A stretch of 64,000 nt of DNA from Echinarachnius parma (GCA_037951105.1 JBAMJV010008101.1:60707-124706); one strand, 5' to 3'; positions 36,895-49,114 are shown, counted from the first letter of the stretch. Notes: a model not told the origin generated them from the letters alone. Made by a program: numbers and translations.

Positions 36895-37474
36895 GAAATG
36901 TATCAGTGAAACAAAGTGAAAACATTACATTCCATTACATTACACTAATAGTTATAACTTCACCATTCTCAAAAGGATCAGTGAAAAAAAGTGAAAACAT
37001 TACATTCCATTACATTACAAACTAATAGTTATAACTTCACCATTCTCAAAAGGAATACAAAATTAAAAATGACTAAATTAAAAAGCCTCTTATCATCGCA
37101 ACAGAGCCGAAAAAGGGCGCTCTCTAAAAAAAATTAGCGGTTTAATCCATTATAAATACAATATTGTGAATGTGGTGTTTTGTTGAGATAGTGATTTGAG
37201 GGATAATCAACAACTTTTAAAACACCTCTTTTGCAAATGTTTAATAAAAGAAGCACTTAAAACAACAAATGTTAAGGGCTGGTTTGCGAACAATTGTTAC
37301 AAATTGTTATGTCTTTGGATATTCAGTCATTTCTGAACCAATATTGATCAAATAAAGTTGATTCTGTCATTGAAATTGTATGTTCTTTTGAAGTTGACAC
37401 TCAGTTTTTCATTATCACACAACACAATTATTTCGTGTAGCGCCCTATATACCAACACTAAACTTTCCCTTCGA
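36895..37474 (+). mobile_element. Damaged TTAA MITE (22370 family)
   Basis: Family sequence from AACTAATAGTTATAACTTCACC to ACCAACACTAAACTTTCCCTT. A ~65-bp segment at its left end is tandemly duplicated. It ends only about 25 bases from the exon 5 donor. Confidence 0.65.
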
Positions 37475-37498
37475 TGTGTGGGAGTAGTGTAGTCTTAC

Positions 37499-37861
37499 CT
37501 GTAACATTGAGTGATGTTATTATCAACCGGACACGCAAACGTCTGTCCCTATCTGGGAAGTGAATCCTGACCCAGGCCGCGTTGCTCACAGATGTTACGT
37601 CACTGGGAAGGGTTCTCCCACTAAATCGTGCCAGTCTGGTGTCATTGTCGATGTCTGGTCCATCACCGATCTCCACAGCTTCGCTGTGGTCTTTGAAACA
37701 AAGGTGCTTGAAGGAGATGCTGATTCTGTGATCAAGTGACGTGTTGAAGATCAGCGAAGTCCATTCTGAGTTCGTCGTATTAATAATCAACGTTGAACCC
37801 ATGGACCCATCCACTTCGGTAGAGATAACTAAGCTGGAATTCTCAGGAACAGAGTGATAAT
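37499..37861 (-). CDS. Gene B exon 5: third CUB domain
   Basis: A 363-nt exon, acceptor ATTTTGTAG before 37861, donor ACAG|GTAAGA, phase 1-1. It encodes YHSVPENSSLVISTEVD, then WTSLIFNTSLDHRISISF, HLCFKDHSEAVEIGDG with the CUB core turn, TRLARFSGRTLPSDV and NAAWVRIHFPDRDRRL, ending IITSLNVT. Several N-x-S/T sites fit an extracellular location. It has the same length and phases as 53947-54309 of gene C, and its C-terminal half resembles the CUB1 exons (SDV..SISNAAWLQ), so CUB1 and CUB3 are sister domain types. The frame is fully intact. Confidence 0.85.
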
Positions 37862-38412
37862 CTACAAAATAAAAAGGAGGTAGTAACATGTCTCTTGTCA
37901 GGTCAATGGCAATTTTGCCAACAGACGAATGAAATGGTTGGGCGCGAGATATGGCCCGCGTGCATATGTTCACCAAAACAGTAATACCTCACATCCATGG
38001 TTTAAGTAAGGTAAGAGATTACGTTAGCCTCAGACACAGGCTAAACATTCCTGCGACTAATGCAAAGAAATTATACAAACACATAGATATTAATTCACTC
38101 ACAATAATTGACACAATAATTTACATAACAGGTCAGTTGTACTCAATCATGTGCAAATACTAGTCGATAACAAGATGTTCTAATCTAGATCGTTAAGTAG
38201 CTAAGTATCATTTGCATCTATAAGTGGAGGATTAGACATGTAATAATAGGCATATACATTATTTATATTTTAACATAGTTATGACTCCAATATACTCTAA
38301 TATTATTTGATTAAATTCAAAGCGATATAATCAGGTATGGTGAAAATCGTATTAAAACAACTGTCACTATAATGTATCTTCTTTTATGGAAAATGTTGAA
38401 CGAAATACTTAC

Positions 38413-38805
38413 GAGTCGTGTTTGAGGAAGTATGCCGATTCTGAGGCCTGAAAGCACGCATCTGTATGGAGAACCCTGTTTGTTCATCGTAGCCATTACT
38501 GCTAAAAATGATCTTGAATGACGACGACGATGGAGTAAGCTCAGCTCCCAAGCTTTCTAGTTGTTGAACACCGCTGAACCTTTTCCACGTGCTACAAATG
38601 TCGCCCCAGATGGAAAACTTGTCTACACCGTCCCCAAAGAAGAGAAAGTCCCCAAGTTCCAGGCTGAAGTGTTCTACATTGACTGATACAGACAGTCCAT
38701 CGGGAACTCGGATGTCCCATAATTGGAATGCATTGTTTGGGTAGTAACTTGGGTAGCTCGTCGTATTGATAAAAAAGTCAGTGTCCTCCTCCATCACTAT
38801 AGCAT
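38413..38805 (-). CDS. Gene B exon 4: second CUB domain
   Basis: A 393-nt exon, acceptor before 38805 (ATTACAG), donor ACTC|GTAAGT, phase 1-1. It encodes DAIVMEEDTDFFIN, YYPNNAFQLWDIRVPDG, FLFFGDGVDKFSIWGD, CSTWKRFSG and SFKIIFSSNGYDEQ, then a Ser/Thr/Asn-rich linker RHTSSNTT. It is the counterpart of 18786-19169 and 54651-55046. The frame is intact. As in its paralogues only one Cys is present. The codon split across the junction to exon 5 is C|AT (His). Confidence 0.85.
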
Positions 38806-38999
38806 CTGTAATGAAAGAAGGTGGAGATGTTTTCCTATAATATACAATCCGACAATGTACACCGAGGGGCATTATTATCGAGTGTCTAATAAATCCCTAG
38901 AAGAAAAAATGCATTAACATCAACAATTTATATACTTTTATAGCAATGTCAGTAAAGTCTGAATCAAACGTAAACGTGTATACAAGGATAAGTAAGTTT

Positions 39000-39675
39000 A
39001 AGTATTGAGGCCGCTGAGTGTCTGTGAATTTGAACGAGCATACAGTTTTTAATGACGAAATACACTTTTTGTTATCAAGATCGGTGCAGAAATGGTGAAA
39101 TATTTAAAAACATAACCGTTTCTAATAATTGTGGGGCGCCATACTTATACACAAATTGTAACCCTTCAGTTACGTTTTGATTGTTCAATGATTCCTTATT
39201 TCAACAATTTACAAGAGAGGTTTTTAATAGTTGTTCAGTATCCCTCCATCCAGTCAATATTTCCCCAAAACATCACATGCACACTTTTTTTATATTTAAA
39301 GTGGTTAAAACAGATGAGTTTTTAGAGTGCGCCTTTTTAAATTTTAACGGGAGTTGAGAATGTGTACAATATCATTGTGCCAGCGGGTCGGAACTGTACC
39401 AAACGACCAGGGATAATAATAAGCGCTTTGAGCACGTTATATTAGGTAGATATTGCGCAATATAAATATCCTATATTATTATTATTACTATTATTATTTA
39501 TTAAATGATAATAAAGATATGATTAATTTTAAATTAGTCATGTATAATTTGTTATTCCTTTCCAGCACGGTGGAATCATAACTGTTAGCTTGTAATGTAA
39601 TGCTGCAGGCTTTCGTTACCAACACTCAATTTCACTAAAGCTGTACTCTCTTAACCAAAACTCAACTATCAGTTA
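39000..39675 (-). mobile_element. Interrupted TTAA MITE (22370 family)
   Basis: Family segments are separated by an insertion around 39360-39530 that carries a GCGC...TATAAATAT-(ATT)n tail. The right end ACCAAAACTCAACTA is recognisable. It borders the RTE 3' end. Confidence 0.55.
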
Positions 39676-39679
39676 AAGT

Positions 39680-42600
39680 TTCACCCTAGTCCAATTGGTA
39701 AAACAATCTTCTTCTGGTGATTCTGCTCAGGAGCAGGTCCTTATCACCATCACACCTCTCTTCTCATGGCTCTTCTTTTAAAGTCTCCATATGGGCCATT
39801 CGTAACAGAATCCAACATCATGATGCGTTTCCTTCCTCTTGATCTCTTTCCTGGTATTCTTCCTTCCAGTACCAGTCTGAGCAAATTGTTATGTCTGATG
39901 CTGTGTGCCACCCATTTCCTCTTTCTGTTCTGGATGATTCCAATTAGTTTCCGCTCTTCTCCGACTGTCTCCAACACTCTTTCGTTGTTGATTCTATCTG
40001 TCCATTTGATTTTCAGAATGCGTCTCCAGCACCACATCTCAAAGGCTTCCAATCTGTTGATGTCTGATTTCATGATGGTCCATGCTTCAGATGCATAGAG
40101 AAGGATGCTCCATACCAGGGACTTCACTAATCTCTTTTTCAGATTGAGATTTATGCTCCGTGTGAAAAGTTCCTTCCTCTTCATGAAAGCATTCTTTGCC
40201 ATTCCAATTCTAGTTCTGATCTCTTTCGAGCATCTTCCACTTTCGCACAGCACGCTTCCCAGATACTTGAACTCTGTAACCTGTTCTAATATTTGTCCAT
40301 TAATACTGATTCTCAGGTTGGATGGCAGTTTTCCAATCTTCATCACCTTGGTTTTCTTGATGTTAATCTTCATTCCATATTGTTCGCTGGTGTTATTGAG
40401 TTGTGTTACCATTTCTTGTAGTCCTTCTTCAGTGCTCGTTATCATTGCCTGGTCATCTGCATACCGCACAGCTTGAAGAGAGCAGCCACCCACTGTAATG
40501 CAGTCTTCTACTGTTTCAAGTGCCTTATTGACCATTTCTTCTACATAGATGTTGAATAGTAGAGGTGAGAGTGGGCATCCTTGTCTCACGCCTCGTCCAA
40601 TTGTGCCTGGACTTGACTCCTCTCCATTGACTCTGATTGTAACTTCTTGGTTCATGTACAGTTCAGCAATGAGCCTTCGGTCCTTCCAGTCTACTCCAAT
40701 TTTCTTGAGTATCTCCATAAGCTTCTCCCACATCACACGGTCGAAAGCTTTCTCGAAATCAACAAAACAAACGTATATGTCTTGATTGTGTTCGATATTT
40801 CTTTCACTGAGGACCCTCATCATTGCAATGGCTTCTCTGGTACCTTTCCCTCTACGAAAGCCAAACTGATCCTCTCCTAGATATTCTTCTGCTTTTGCTT
40901 CTAGCCTACGATGTAATACTTTTAGCATAATTTTTGATGCATGTGATATTAGGCTTATAGTCCTGTGTTCTTCACATTTGTTGGTATTGGCTTTCTTCTC
41001 TATAGGAATCAGAATACTTTTCTGAAAATCAGATGGCCACTTTCCTTCATCGTACATTTTCATACAGAGTTCTGTTAGTTTTTCTTTCCCTCCTTCTCCA
41101 AGTATTTTGATCAGTTCTGATGGGATGTTGTCAGTTCCTTCAGCCTTGCCCGTTTTCAGCTCTTTCAGCGCAATTTCTATCTCTGCTTTGAGGACTGCAG
41201 GGCCAATTTCATCAACATCAAGTGCCAGCTCTTCTTCCAGCAAGATTATATCCGGCTTGTCTTCCTTAGCATAGAGCTGTTCGATGTACTCTACCCATCG
41301 TTTCTTGATGTCATCCTGTTCAGTCAGAAGCTCGCCTGTTTCGCTGAGTACCCCTTTCTGTTTTACAGCACCTTTCTTCTGTTTACACAATCTTCTCACG
41401 TGTTCATATACCAAATCATGTCGGCCTCTCTGTGCTAGCTCTTCCAGCTCCTTACATTCTTGTTTCCACCACTCATCTCTAGCCGAGTCGGTTACTCTTC
41501 TCAGTTCATTATTCAGTCGCCTGTACTCCTTCTTGGCATAATCTGTGTCCACATTTTTCTATTTCCTTCTTTCGTCCATTTTGTCTAGCATTTCCTGAGT
41601 GACCCATGGTTTTTTTCCTTTTCTTCTAGATTCCTTGCCAATATTTTGCATTGCACTAGTTTGTATGGCGTTCTTCAGTCTTTCCCATTTTTCTTCTACT
41701 GTATCAGCCCTGTCTTCATCTGTCTCCTCTATAAGAATATGTTCAACTGCCTCTCGGAACAGCTGGCCTTCTGGCCCTTTAGTCTTTTCCCGATTCCAGC
41801 ATGGTTTTCGCTTACCAATGCATATTTTCTTGAGTTTAATTTGCACCTTCGCAACTACAAGATTGTGGTCTGTGTTGGCATCTGCACCTGGGTAGGTTCT
41901 GGCATCCAGCACACTATTCCGGTATCTCTTTTTGACTAGGATAAAGTCAATCTGGTACCTACGTACATCACCTGGTTGTTTCCATGTGTATCTATGTCTT
42001 TTGGTGTGTTCGAACCAGGTGTTTGTGGCAAATAATCCTGTTCACTGACAGAATTCTGCTAGTTTGTCTCCTCTGTCATTCCTATTTCCAAGTCCGTGAG
42101 GGCCAACTACATCTCCATCTCTTCCTTCACCAAGACTCGCATTCCAATCGCCCAAAACAGCTGTGTATGTTTGTCCTTTCTCAGATTTCATAAGATCTTC
42201 AATTTCATCGTAGATTTTGTCAACTTCATCGTCAGGGTGGTCTGATGTGGGCATGTAGACCACAATAATAACAATATCAATTGGTTTTCCTTTCAGCCGG
42301 ACCAATAATAGTCTATCGCTGTGGTAGATTACTTTTGTAACACTGTCTGCTGTATCCTTGTCGAGGAGGAGTGCTACTCCTCTACTGCTTTCTGAACCCC
42401 CGCTGCTAATTACGCGTACATCATCGCTCATGAAATCATCCTGGTCCTTCCATCGGACTTCACACAGACCTAGTATGTTCAGTTGGTACCTTTCCATTTC
42501 TCTCTTCACATTCTCTAACTTTCCTCGTTGTAGCATAGTTCTCACATTCCACATTCCGATGCGTTTGTAGGGGTTTCGCTGAATGACGACCTGGGAAGCC

Positions 42601-42840
42601 CTACTTCTCCTGTCACTCCCCCTGCCGGACGCAGCATCATCAACCTGGTTGGTGATCCTGTACACGTCGTTCCCGTTATATTCATTCCTGGTGTGACGCA
42701 TGATGTTCTTGGAGATAAATACAAAAGGTGAAGTCCCCAGTCCTCTTCCAACCGCAGCAGTGCTGATCCTAATTGCAGCATTGACCCCATCCGTTAGCCC
42801 ACATTATACCTGGACTCGCATGGCATCTGAAGCTTCTGCC
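39680..42840 (-). mobile_element. RTE-type non-LTR retrotransposon in gene B intron 3
   Basis: A near full-length LINE of about 3.1 kb, same orientation as gene B, between exon 3 (43.1 kb) and exon 4 (38.8 kb). It holds one endonuclease-reverse transcriptase frame. The boundaries are estimates: the 3' end lies between the MITE end (about 39675) and the stop codon at 39750, the 5' end somewhere near 42790-42840. No target-site duplication was identified. Confidence 0.75.
39750..42701 (-). pseudogene. RTE endonuclease-reverse transcriptase, two nonsense codons
   Basis: A single minus-strand frame of 984 codons from ATG 42701 to the stop at 39750, interrupted by TGA at 42039-42041 and TAG at 41559-41561, with no frameshift. 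The N-terminal AP-type endonuclease shows RIGMWNVRTMLQRGKLENV, LCEVRW, VLGDWNASLG and a TDHNLV motif. The reverse transcriptase shows GTDNIPSELIK, FGFRRGKGTREA, CFVDFEKAFDRV, GVRQGCPLSPLLFNIY and the catalytic YADD. The C-terminal part has LEAFEMWCWRRIL and SRGRKRIMMLDS, as in RTE/BovB-like elements. There is no RNase H domain. Few lesions suggest a fairly recent insertion that has since decayed, or two sequence errors. Confidence 0.85.
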
Positions 42841-43096
42841 GAAAGGTTCTTAATATCAAATGTAAAATAGTGTTCGAACAAACAAATTGCTTTACGATAA
42901 CTAGTAATAGGGAGGTCATGTCAGTTCTATCACAAATCATACATACACAAAGTGCAACAATGAAGATAATTTAGTGTAAGCAAATCATTATTGATTTTAT
43001 GACATGAATACAATTTTTAATACAGGAGAACGAGCACTTGACTCTCACATGCACTACATTTGTGTGCAACTAAATATAATTGTGATTGGTACATAC

Positions 43097-43123
43097 CTGG
43101 CATGGGAGTTGATATGATATCCA
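43097..43123 (-). CDS. Gene B exon 3: CUB1 microexon
   Basis: A 27-nt exon ending ATGCCAG|GTATGT, with acceptor GCTCACAG, phase 1-1. It encodes DIISTPMP, the last CUB1 strand and linker; just upstream the genomic sequence continues RDTLTV, which also fits the fold, so the acceptor could lie further up. It corresponds to 20643-20677 in A and 57007-57039 in C. In this copy the exon 2 donor appears lost, so whether this exon is still used is doubtful. Confidence 0.4.
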
Positions 43124-43380
43124 CTGTGAGCGTGTCCCGTAACAACGTCAATACTCGGCCACACATATATCCAACAAAGAAGTAGGCATTGCAAATGTCA
43201 GAGCAGTGGATGAGCAATCAACTGCAATATAAATGACGAACATTTATATCACGATTCCAATTATTAAGAAGTATGCACATATTACGATGTTAATTAGAAG
43301 GTATTGAATGACAAAATGTTTACTCTATGGTACCGAATAGCAGCGTCATACGGTAATAACTGGTATACCGTTTGTCATCC

Positions 43381-43925
43381 ATTACCTGGCCCCGTCGATC
43401 GATGTTACACGTGTCACAAACTATAAATTGATAATTTGATACAAGACTAGTCACTCTGGGTCGTGACGATGCAAATGTCACTAGCTAAGTTTTTATTTAA
43501 AACAATGCGTATTTTACACTCTCAATTAGAAGGAATTGTATGGCGAAAACATAAATGTGCGATGCCGAATAGTAGCGGTATAATGTGCGTATACCGTTTG
43601 TCATCCGTTACCTGGCCTCCGTCAATCTGAATTCACATTTCACTAACTCTAAATTAAAAATATGATACAAGTCTAGTTACCCTGTTTCGTGACAATACAA
43701 ATATCGCGAGTTAAGTTTATATAAAAATATGCACATTTCCACACTCAATGAGAAATAATTGTATGGGGATGTCTTTACTGAACGATGCCGAATAGTAGCA
43801 GTATACGGTGAAGTCCCCGTTTGTCATCCATTACCTGGTCGCCGTCAATCTAAACCGCGCATGTCACAAACTCTTTATTGTTAATATGGTACAATACTGG
43901 TTAATCTGCTTCGCGGTAAATAAAA
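43381..43925. repeat. 226-bp tandem repeat, about 2.5 units
   Basis: TTACCTGGnC marks units at about 43382, 43608 and 43831. It is the same unit as 20702-21012, placed identically in intron 2. Confidence 0.75.
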
Positions 43926-44246
43926 GTGCATATGGTTTCATCTAAAGATTATAATGTTCGATTCCACAAGGTTAACATAGGCCGTCAGTGATATCAACAT
44001 ATTCTTGATGACCACATATTGGCTTATAAAGGGGAAACTGAATATACCGTATTATTTTAATAGTCGGTTGGAATCATGGGTGCACTATTTGCATGTAACA
44101 TTAAGTACAATTAATCAATTCCTACTGAATCCTTTGGAAAACACATTGCGGATTTTGAATTCCGAGATTGCACTATAAAGTTATATTGTCTGTTCAGATG
44201 TTGTAATATAAATTGAAGAAATTACTCTACTAGTAGAGACCATGTT

Positions 44247-44536
44247 TTAGATTATTTGCGTTGACGTCTGTAACCACGCAGTATTGGATATGGAAAATAC
44301 GTCGCTTGGTAGAACGTTATAGTAGAAGAAGGCTAAGCGTGTGTTTAATTCAATGGATGAACCATCTCCAATGTACAAATTGTAGAAATAGAATGATGAT
44401 CTAAAGTGGAATTGTATTCTTCTGCCCACAGATGTGCTGAAGGTCCACCATGGTGTGACATCTCCAGCTTCATAAGCTTTCAGCACGTCACTTTTTGTCA
44501 AAGTTATGTTATCATCCTCTCCAAGGAAATAATTGT
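44247..44536 (-). CDS. Gene B exon 2: first CUB domain, ends in stop
   Basis: Acceptor CTGCAG before 44536, phase 1. It encodes NYFLGEDDNITLTKSDV, WTFSTSVGRRIQFHFRS, LYIGDGSS and LPSDVFSISNTAWLQ, then TSTQII and TAA at 44247. Where gene A has the donor AAT|GTAAAA, this copy has AATCTAAAA, so the GT is gone and the stop is exposed. With exon 1 it would give a 124-residue secreted single-CUB protein. If so, the downstream CUB exons of B can only be reached through another splice path, such as an alternative donor not recognised here. N-glycosylation site NIT is present; there is no Cys. Confidence 0.8.
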
Positions 44537-44694
44537 CTGCAGGAAAAACAAGAGTGAAATTACATTTATTTTATCATTAGTAGAGTGTGTATTAAAGGAG
44601 TTCATTTACAAAAAAGTGATACAATTGCTTTTGTAAATGTTTTAGATGAAGCTTCCGTTTAAAGACTTACTAATGATGTCATACTGAATTTGTA

Positions 44695-45281
44695 TTAAAG
44701 TGATCCCTGTAAAGTGTCAGATATTGCACAAACTGACATTTCAGACTTCAATCCTATATCAATATCATTGTAAAATACATGTACAATTGAAAGATTTGTG
44801 AAAGTTTGAAATAAAACGAACACTGTTAACCTAATGAAAAAAAACGAATATTGAGTTAATATTTTATCACCGAATACTGATGGCCTGCCGTAGATTTGCC
44901 GCAGTAATAATCGTCCGTTTGACGATATCCGCACCCGTGTATACAGACGGTACAGAATTTGCGCGCGCTCGGCTCAACAGTCGGGTACATCGACTCGTTG
45001 CGCTGCCCTAAGGTTTCGGCCACTCCGCCAGCCCTGGTCCGTGATCGCGTGGCGCGCCGACCGGGCGTGTTCAGCTACGGCAATTCTACCAATACCGTTA
45101 GACAACGCTTTTAACCCTAGTATTATCAATGATAATTATCTTCATACTAAAGGGACATTTTGAAAAAATCTAACCCTATTTTATTATTCTCTTACCATAA
45201 GCTAAACAACACGGTAGAAGTGAAACGAGGAAGCTCCAATAAATTTTCGTTGAGTTAGACACTTTACAGGGATCACTTTAA
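44695..45281. mobile_element. TTAA-flanked MITE (AAGTGATCCCTGTAAAGTGTC ends)
   Basis: TTAA on both sides and inverse termini AGTGATCCCTGTAAAGTGTC and GACACTTTACAGGGATCACT. It sits in intron 1 of gene B. The sister copy is 49979-50531. This copy has a GC-rich middle (44940-45075) not matched in the other. Confidence 0.85.
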
Positions 45282-45850
45282 GACATATCTGTTTTGTTTT
45301 GTTTTTAGGGGGTTTAATCGCAGCAATCTGAAATTGGTTACAATTTGTTTATAGGTTTCCTATAATAACCTATTAATTCACATTAATAAACATGTAGATT
45401 TTTATAATGTAATTTTGTAATATTGTCTAATACTGAATGATAAATCTTTTGATATTGTTTTTCTTCATATTACCTCCGTTATATTTGGATTAGTATTTTT
45501 GTATTTTTACCTAATCAAATGTACATCTTTGAAAGGATTTCCCTTAACAGCAGGGTTCCGTAAGTTTTAAAACTGCAGGTCCATTTGTTGAGAAAAAAAT
45601 GATAACAACTATGAGATATGAAAACATACCAGTTATAAAATTTAATTTTGTCGAAACTTGAACCAAACTTGTTAACTGCTAAAATCGAAGTTACAAATTG
45701 TTATATAAACTAATAAAAACACTGACCTCGCATTACTGCAATATGGTTACTTAAACATCGTTAACAATTAACAGAAATGTAACGTTTTTGAATTGGTTAA
45801 AACTTGTTGTCATATTATAACTCGAATTGGAAATTATCCTTAGCACTCAC

Positions 45851-45935
45851 GTTGGAACTGGCATGACGATGCGTTGAAGAATGTGGCCAGCCACAGAACA
45901 AAAAACGGCAATAATCTCAAATGTGTCTCGGCCAT
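45851..45935 (-). CDS. Gene B exon 1: start codon and signal peptide
   Basis: ATG at 45935 in context GAAGATGG, 28 codons plus one base, donor CAAC|GTGAGT in phase 1. It encodes MAETHLRLLPFFVLWLATFF and then NASSCQFQ, a signal peptide nearly the same as gene A's. Differences include Pro in the hydrophobic core and a Cys in place of Phe after NASS. The junction codon with exon 2 is CAC (His). Intron 1 is about 1.3 kb and carries the MITE at 44695-45281. Confidence 0.8.
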
Positions 45936-46360
45936 CTTCGCTATTAAAAATCTAAATCTCACTCGATGCTTGGAATGATCACTTCATATATATGTTATAC
46001 GATAGGGCGATCAACGATCTAACTTAAATCTAATCAACAAGTCAGTTCAACAGACTACATTGGCCGATCAGAGGTTCCAGCAGCTTATGATAATTTCATA
46101 CAAGTCTTAGATGAATGGTGAGTTTTGAAACGGGATGCCCCAGCGTGCCTCTCTATATCTATACGAATTGAATCAAACATGTTGCTGATCGCTCCTTATA
46201 CTGCAAAATCCGGCAAGCTGATATACGCTCCGCCCATTGCTTGACATATCGATCACTGATCAGCGCCCACGCTACAGCCATGGTCAGACCGTATTGGGGA
46301 TTTGGGAGCAGAGAGAGAGAGATCCAGAGAAGTGTGCAGTCTGGGTTAAATTACATATTT
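45936..46360 (-). promoter_or_regulatory. Conserved upstream region of gene B
   Basis: Paralogous to 23116-23530. A TATA-like CATATATATG on the minus strand at 45985-45994 lies about 50 bases upstream of the start codon, a workable spacing for a short 5' leader. 46361-47084 holds nothing recognisable. Confidence 0.4.
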
Positions 46361-47084
46361 ATTCGCTATAATTTTCCTCAAGACATAATTATGATAATTG
46401 AACCGGGCTGTTTCGAAATATTGCTTATGTATCAGTCTGAATTTTATCTTGACTAGATTAGTTTAGTCTGACAGCCTAAATTCGGAAAAAAAAAAGATGT
46501 TGACATCTAAACCACTCAAAAAAGGGTTGGAAACTCAGGTTTGATCGATTCTACTCTTTTTTAATACAATTATGTTGGTAACATTTTGTGTCACTTAAAA
46601 GGATGTGTATTCCTCTTCAAAATGATACAAAATTCGTAAACACCATGAGTGCGCAGTATACTTGATGATGGGGTTATTTCAGAAGTTGAATGTCGCAAAA
46701 TGTGCCAACAAAGGACTATCATATGTCGCAGTCTTTATCAAGTTCAAATTAATTCGCTTCAGGATGAATATCTTGCAAATAAATCGGTTCTCTTCAGTAT
46801 GGTATCTGAAGAAAGCCTGTATTATTATCTGTTCAATGACGCCTTACTCGTAATGATTATCATGATTATGGAAGTCGGGTAGGTACAGGAAAGGTGAATA
46901 TTGGGGAGAATCGACAGCGAAATATTACAAAATGGATTTAATTCTTTTGAAATTTAAGCCGTTGCATCCAAAAACGACTTTTTGTTAAGATATCTTAGTA
47001 CTTTACTTGACATAATCTTCATGAAATACAACATCATGTTGAAACGTGTTAATTTATCAATAATTACGGGGTGAGAGGTGGCTT

Positions 47085-47480
47085 TCAAATATGTTTTAAC
47101 CAAACGACACCCAACTGACATTATGTGTATGTATTACATGCTCTTGAACAGATTGAGAGTTTTGCTATATGGGCCCGGCCATGATCCATGGGACAGACAG
47201 TCGTGATCTTGTTGATTTTGCTGGTCAGATATGTAAGATTTGGCTACAAAGTTAGGTTTTCCCTAGAATTGTAAGTGTTCATTGCAAGCACACGCTTAAT
47301 GGAACACGTATTGAGTTAGATCAAGGAATACGTACTCAAGGGCTCTCAGCGCGGGTCGTGGCTTTGGAAAGTTGATAGCCAGAACTAAAGATGTCTGTAT
47401 TGGACAAGATTATAGGCTATTTAAAGCTCACTCGAAGCATGTTTAGAGGGAAAAGCGATAGTTCCTTATGAGTGCGTACA
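47085..47480. repeat. Duplicated flank block Y, copy 2
   Basis: Matches 29720-30060. Confidence 0.55.
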
Positions 47481-47569
47481 CAGGGGCGGGGGGGGGGGGG
47501 ACATCACATTAGGCAATGAAATTATATTGGTAATTTAATTTCAGATTGTATTCTTTGTCTGTACTATCC

Positions 47570-47942
47570 CTAAAGGGGAAGTGATACTGTATAATATAAC
47601 CCACGCCTCTACATCATGTACATGGGAAACCTCGACTTCCCGATTGGTCCGACGTCAATTGATGGACTGATGTGTTATTTTCATAAATCATGTAACATAA
47701 TATCCTCTCCAAGACAAAAACATCGACAAAGTCTAAATTGGTCGGTCGTTAATTGGTGCACTTATGCCATATTATAATCTCTTCATGTAACATAATATCC
47801 AGTGAAACTAGTCTAAGGTACATTCTGTGACCGCATCATTACAATTTAGTTTAGAAATTAACAAGTATGGAATATAAGACATTTTGCGAGTACTTGTATC
47901 TAGGTCTTTATTGTGATAAGTTCTAAGTGCAAAGCGAAACAG
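47570..47942. repeat. Duplicated flank block X, copy 3
   Basis: GGGGAAGTGATACTGTATAAT ... CAAAGCGAAAC, matching 28077-28890 in part and 32099-32460 in full. A G run at 47487-47500 lies between Y and X. Confidence 0.7.
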
Positions 47943-48157
47943 ATTGATTAAATATTACAATAATCATTGATTACATTGCTCTGAACATGTACTAAAACAC
48001 TAGAAGAGTTTACTTAACGCATTTTGCGATCGATTTCGTTCTTTCTCGTTCAAATTCGTCTCACATTATAGCAAGCTATGATTGGTATTGAATTTCGGTA
48101 TGAAATATCTTGTTAATCATCACATTATGGCTGATTGTTGTGAGATATACATTGTAT

Positions 48158-48376
48158 TGGCATTGGTTGGTTGTAATAAATGTCTGTCATATACATGTAA
48201 TTTATCAACATTTTCAGTCATGATAACTCCCAGCGCTTTTGAATCAATACAAAATGATGCATTTGGAAAATGCAACATTTTGTATTGATTCAAAAGCGCT
48301 GGGAGTTATCATGACTGAAAATGTTGATTAATTACATGTATATGACAGACATTTATTACAACCAACCAACCCAATG
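48158..48376. repeat. 219-bp near-perfect palindrome
   Basis: Arms run from GGCATTGGTTGGTTGT to a centre at about 48266 and back to ACAACCAACCAACCCAATGC, with CAGCGCTTTTGAATCAATAC/GTATTGATTCAAAAGCGCTG inside. Almost no loop. Confidence 0.85.
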
Positions 48377-48661
48377 CATCTATACTGTGGGACGAATTTG
48401 AATGGAAAATTCTTGAAATCGATTGAACAATTATGAATTCGAACATAACATTGCCCACTTAATCGCCAGGTGGGACGAATTTCCTAGCACAATGACGAAA
48501 AAGAATGACCAAATCTTAAAGTTGATTGGTCATTGACCAACTTGAACGATGAATGACTAAATTGTATATAACAATTACAAGTTCAGGATTTCTCGGGACG
48601 AAATTGAAGTTAACAATTATCGAAATTGAACGATGATTGTTCGAAAATGGATGTGAAAACC

Positions 48662-48878
48662 TATATTACCCTGGCTGTAGCCGAGCTGCCTTGCAGGCGC
48701 ATCAAGCATTTCAAGGAATAAATTCCTGCCCGGTACCCATTAACTACACCTGGGTTGAGAGCAGCAATTGTGGATAAAGTGTCTTGCTGACGGTCTCACG
48801 TGCCGCGGTTGGGAATCGAACCCACGACCCTCATATTGAAAGACGAAGACCCGAACCAATACACCACTACACTCCCAC
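48662..48878 (-). mobile_element. tRNA-derived SINE
   Basis: On the minus strand the 5' end has A-box-like GTAGTGGTGTATTGG and B-box GGTTCGATTCCC at tRNA-like spacing. A body follows with GCAAGACACTTTATCC and AATGGGTACCGGGCAGGAAT, motifs of tRNA-derived SINE families widespread in marine invertebrates. The 3' tail is not clearly defined. Confidence 0.75.
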
Positions 48879-49114
48879 AATATGGTTATCTCCGAGTAGA
48901 AACACGTGACTAAATTAGCTCCCTTCTTCATCTTTTCAACCGACGATTTGTAACAAACAGGATCAAAGATATCCATGGATATTAATCATGTTCTTGATCT
49001 TACTCTATATACTATAACATATGTGACCTCACACCACAAAACGACCAATAAGTCGGGAAAAATGATTGTGCTAATTTTTACATGAACGTAAAGTAGAAGT
49101 CAATACCTTTAAAA

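Noticed and set aside
39766..42570. Several plus-strand open frames of 70-123 codons
   Set aside because: Shadows of the RTE coding frame on the opposite strand.
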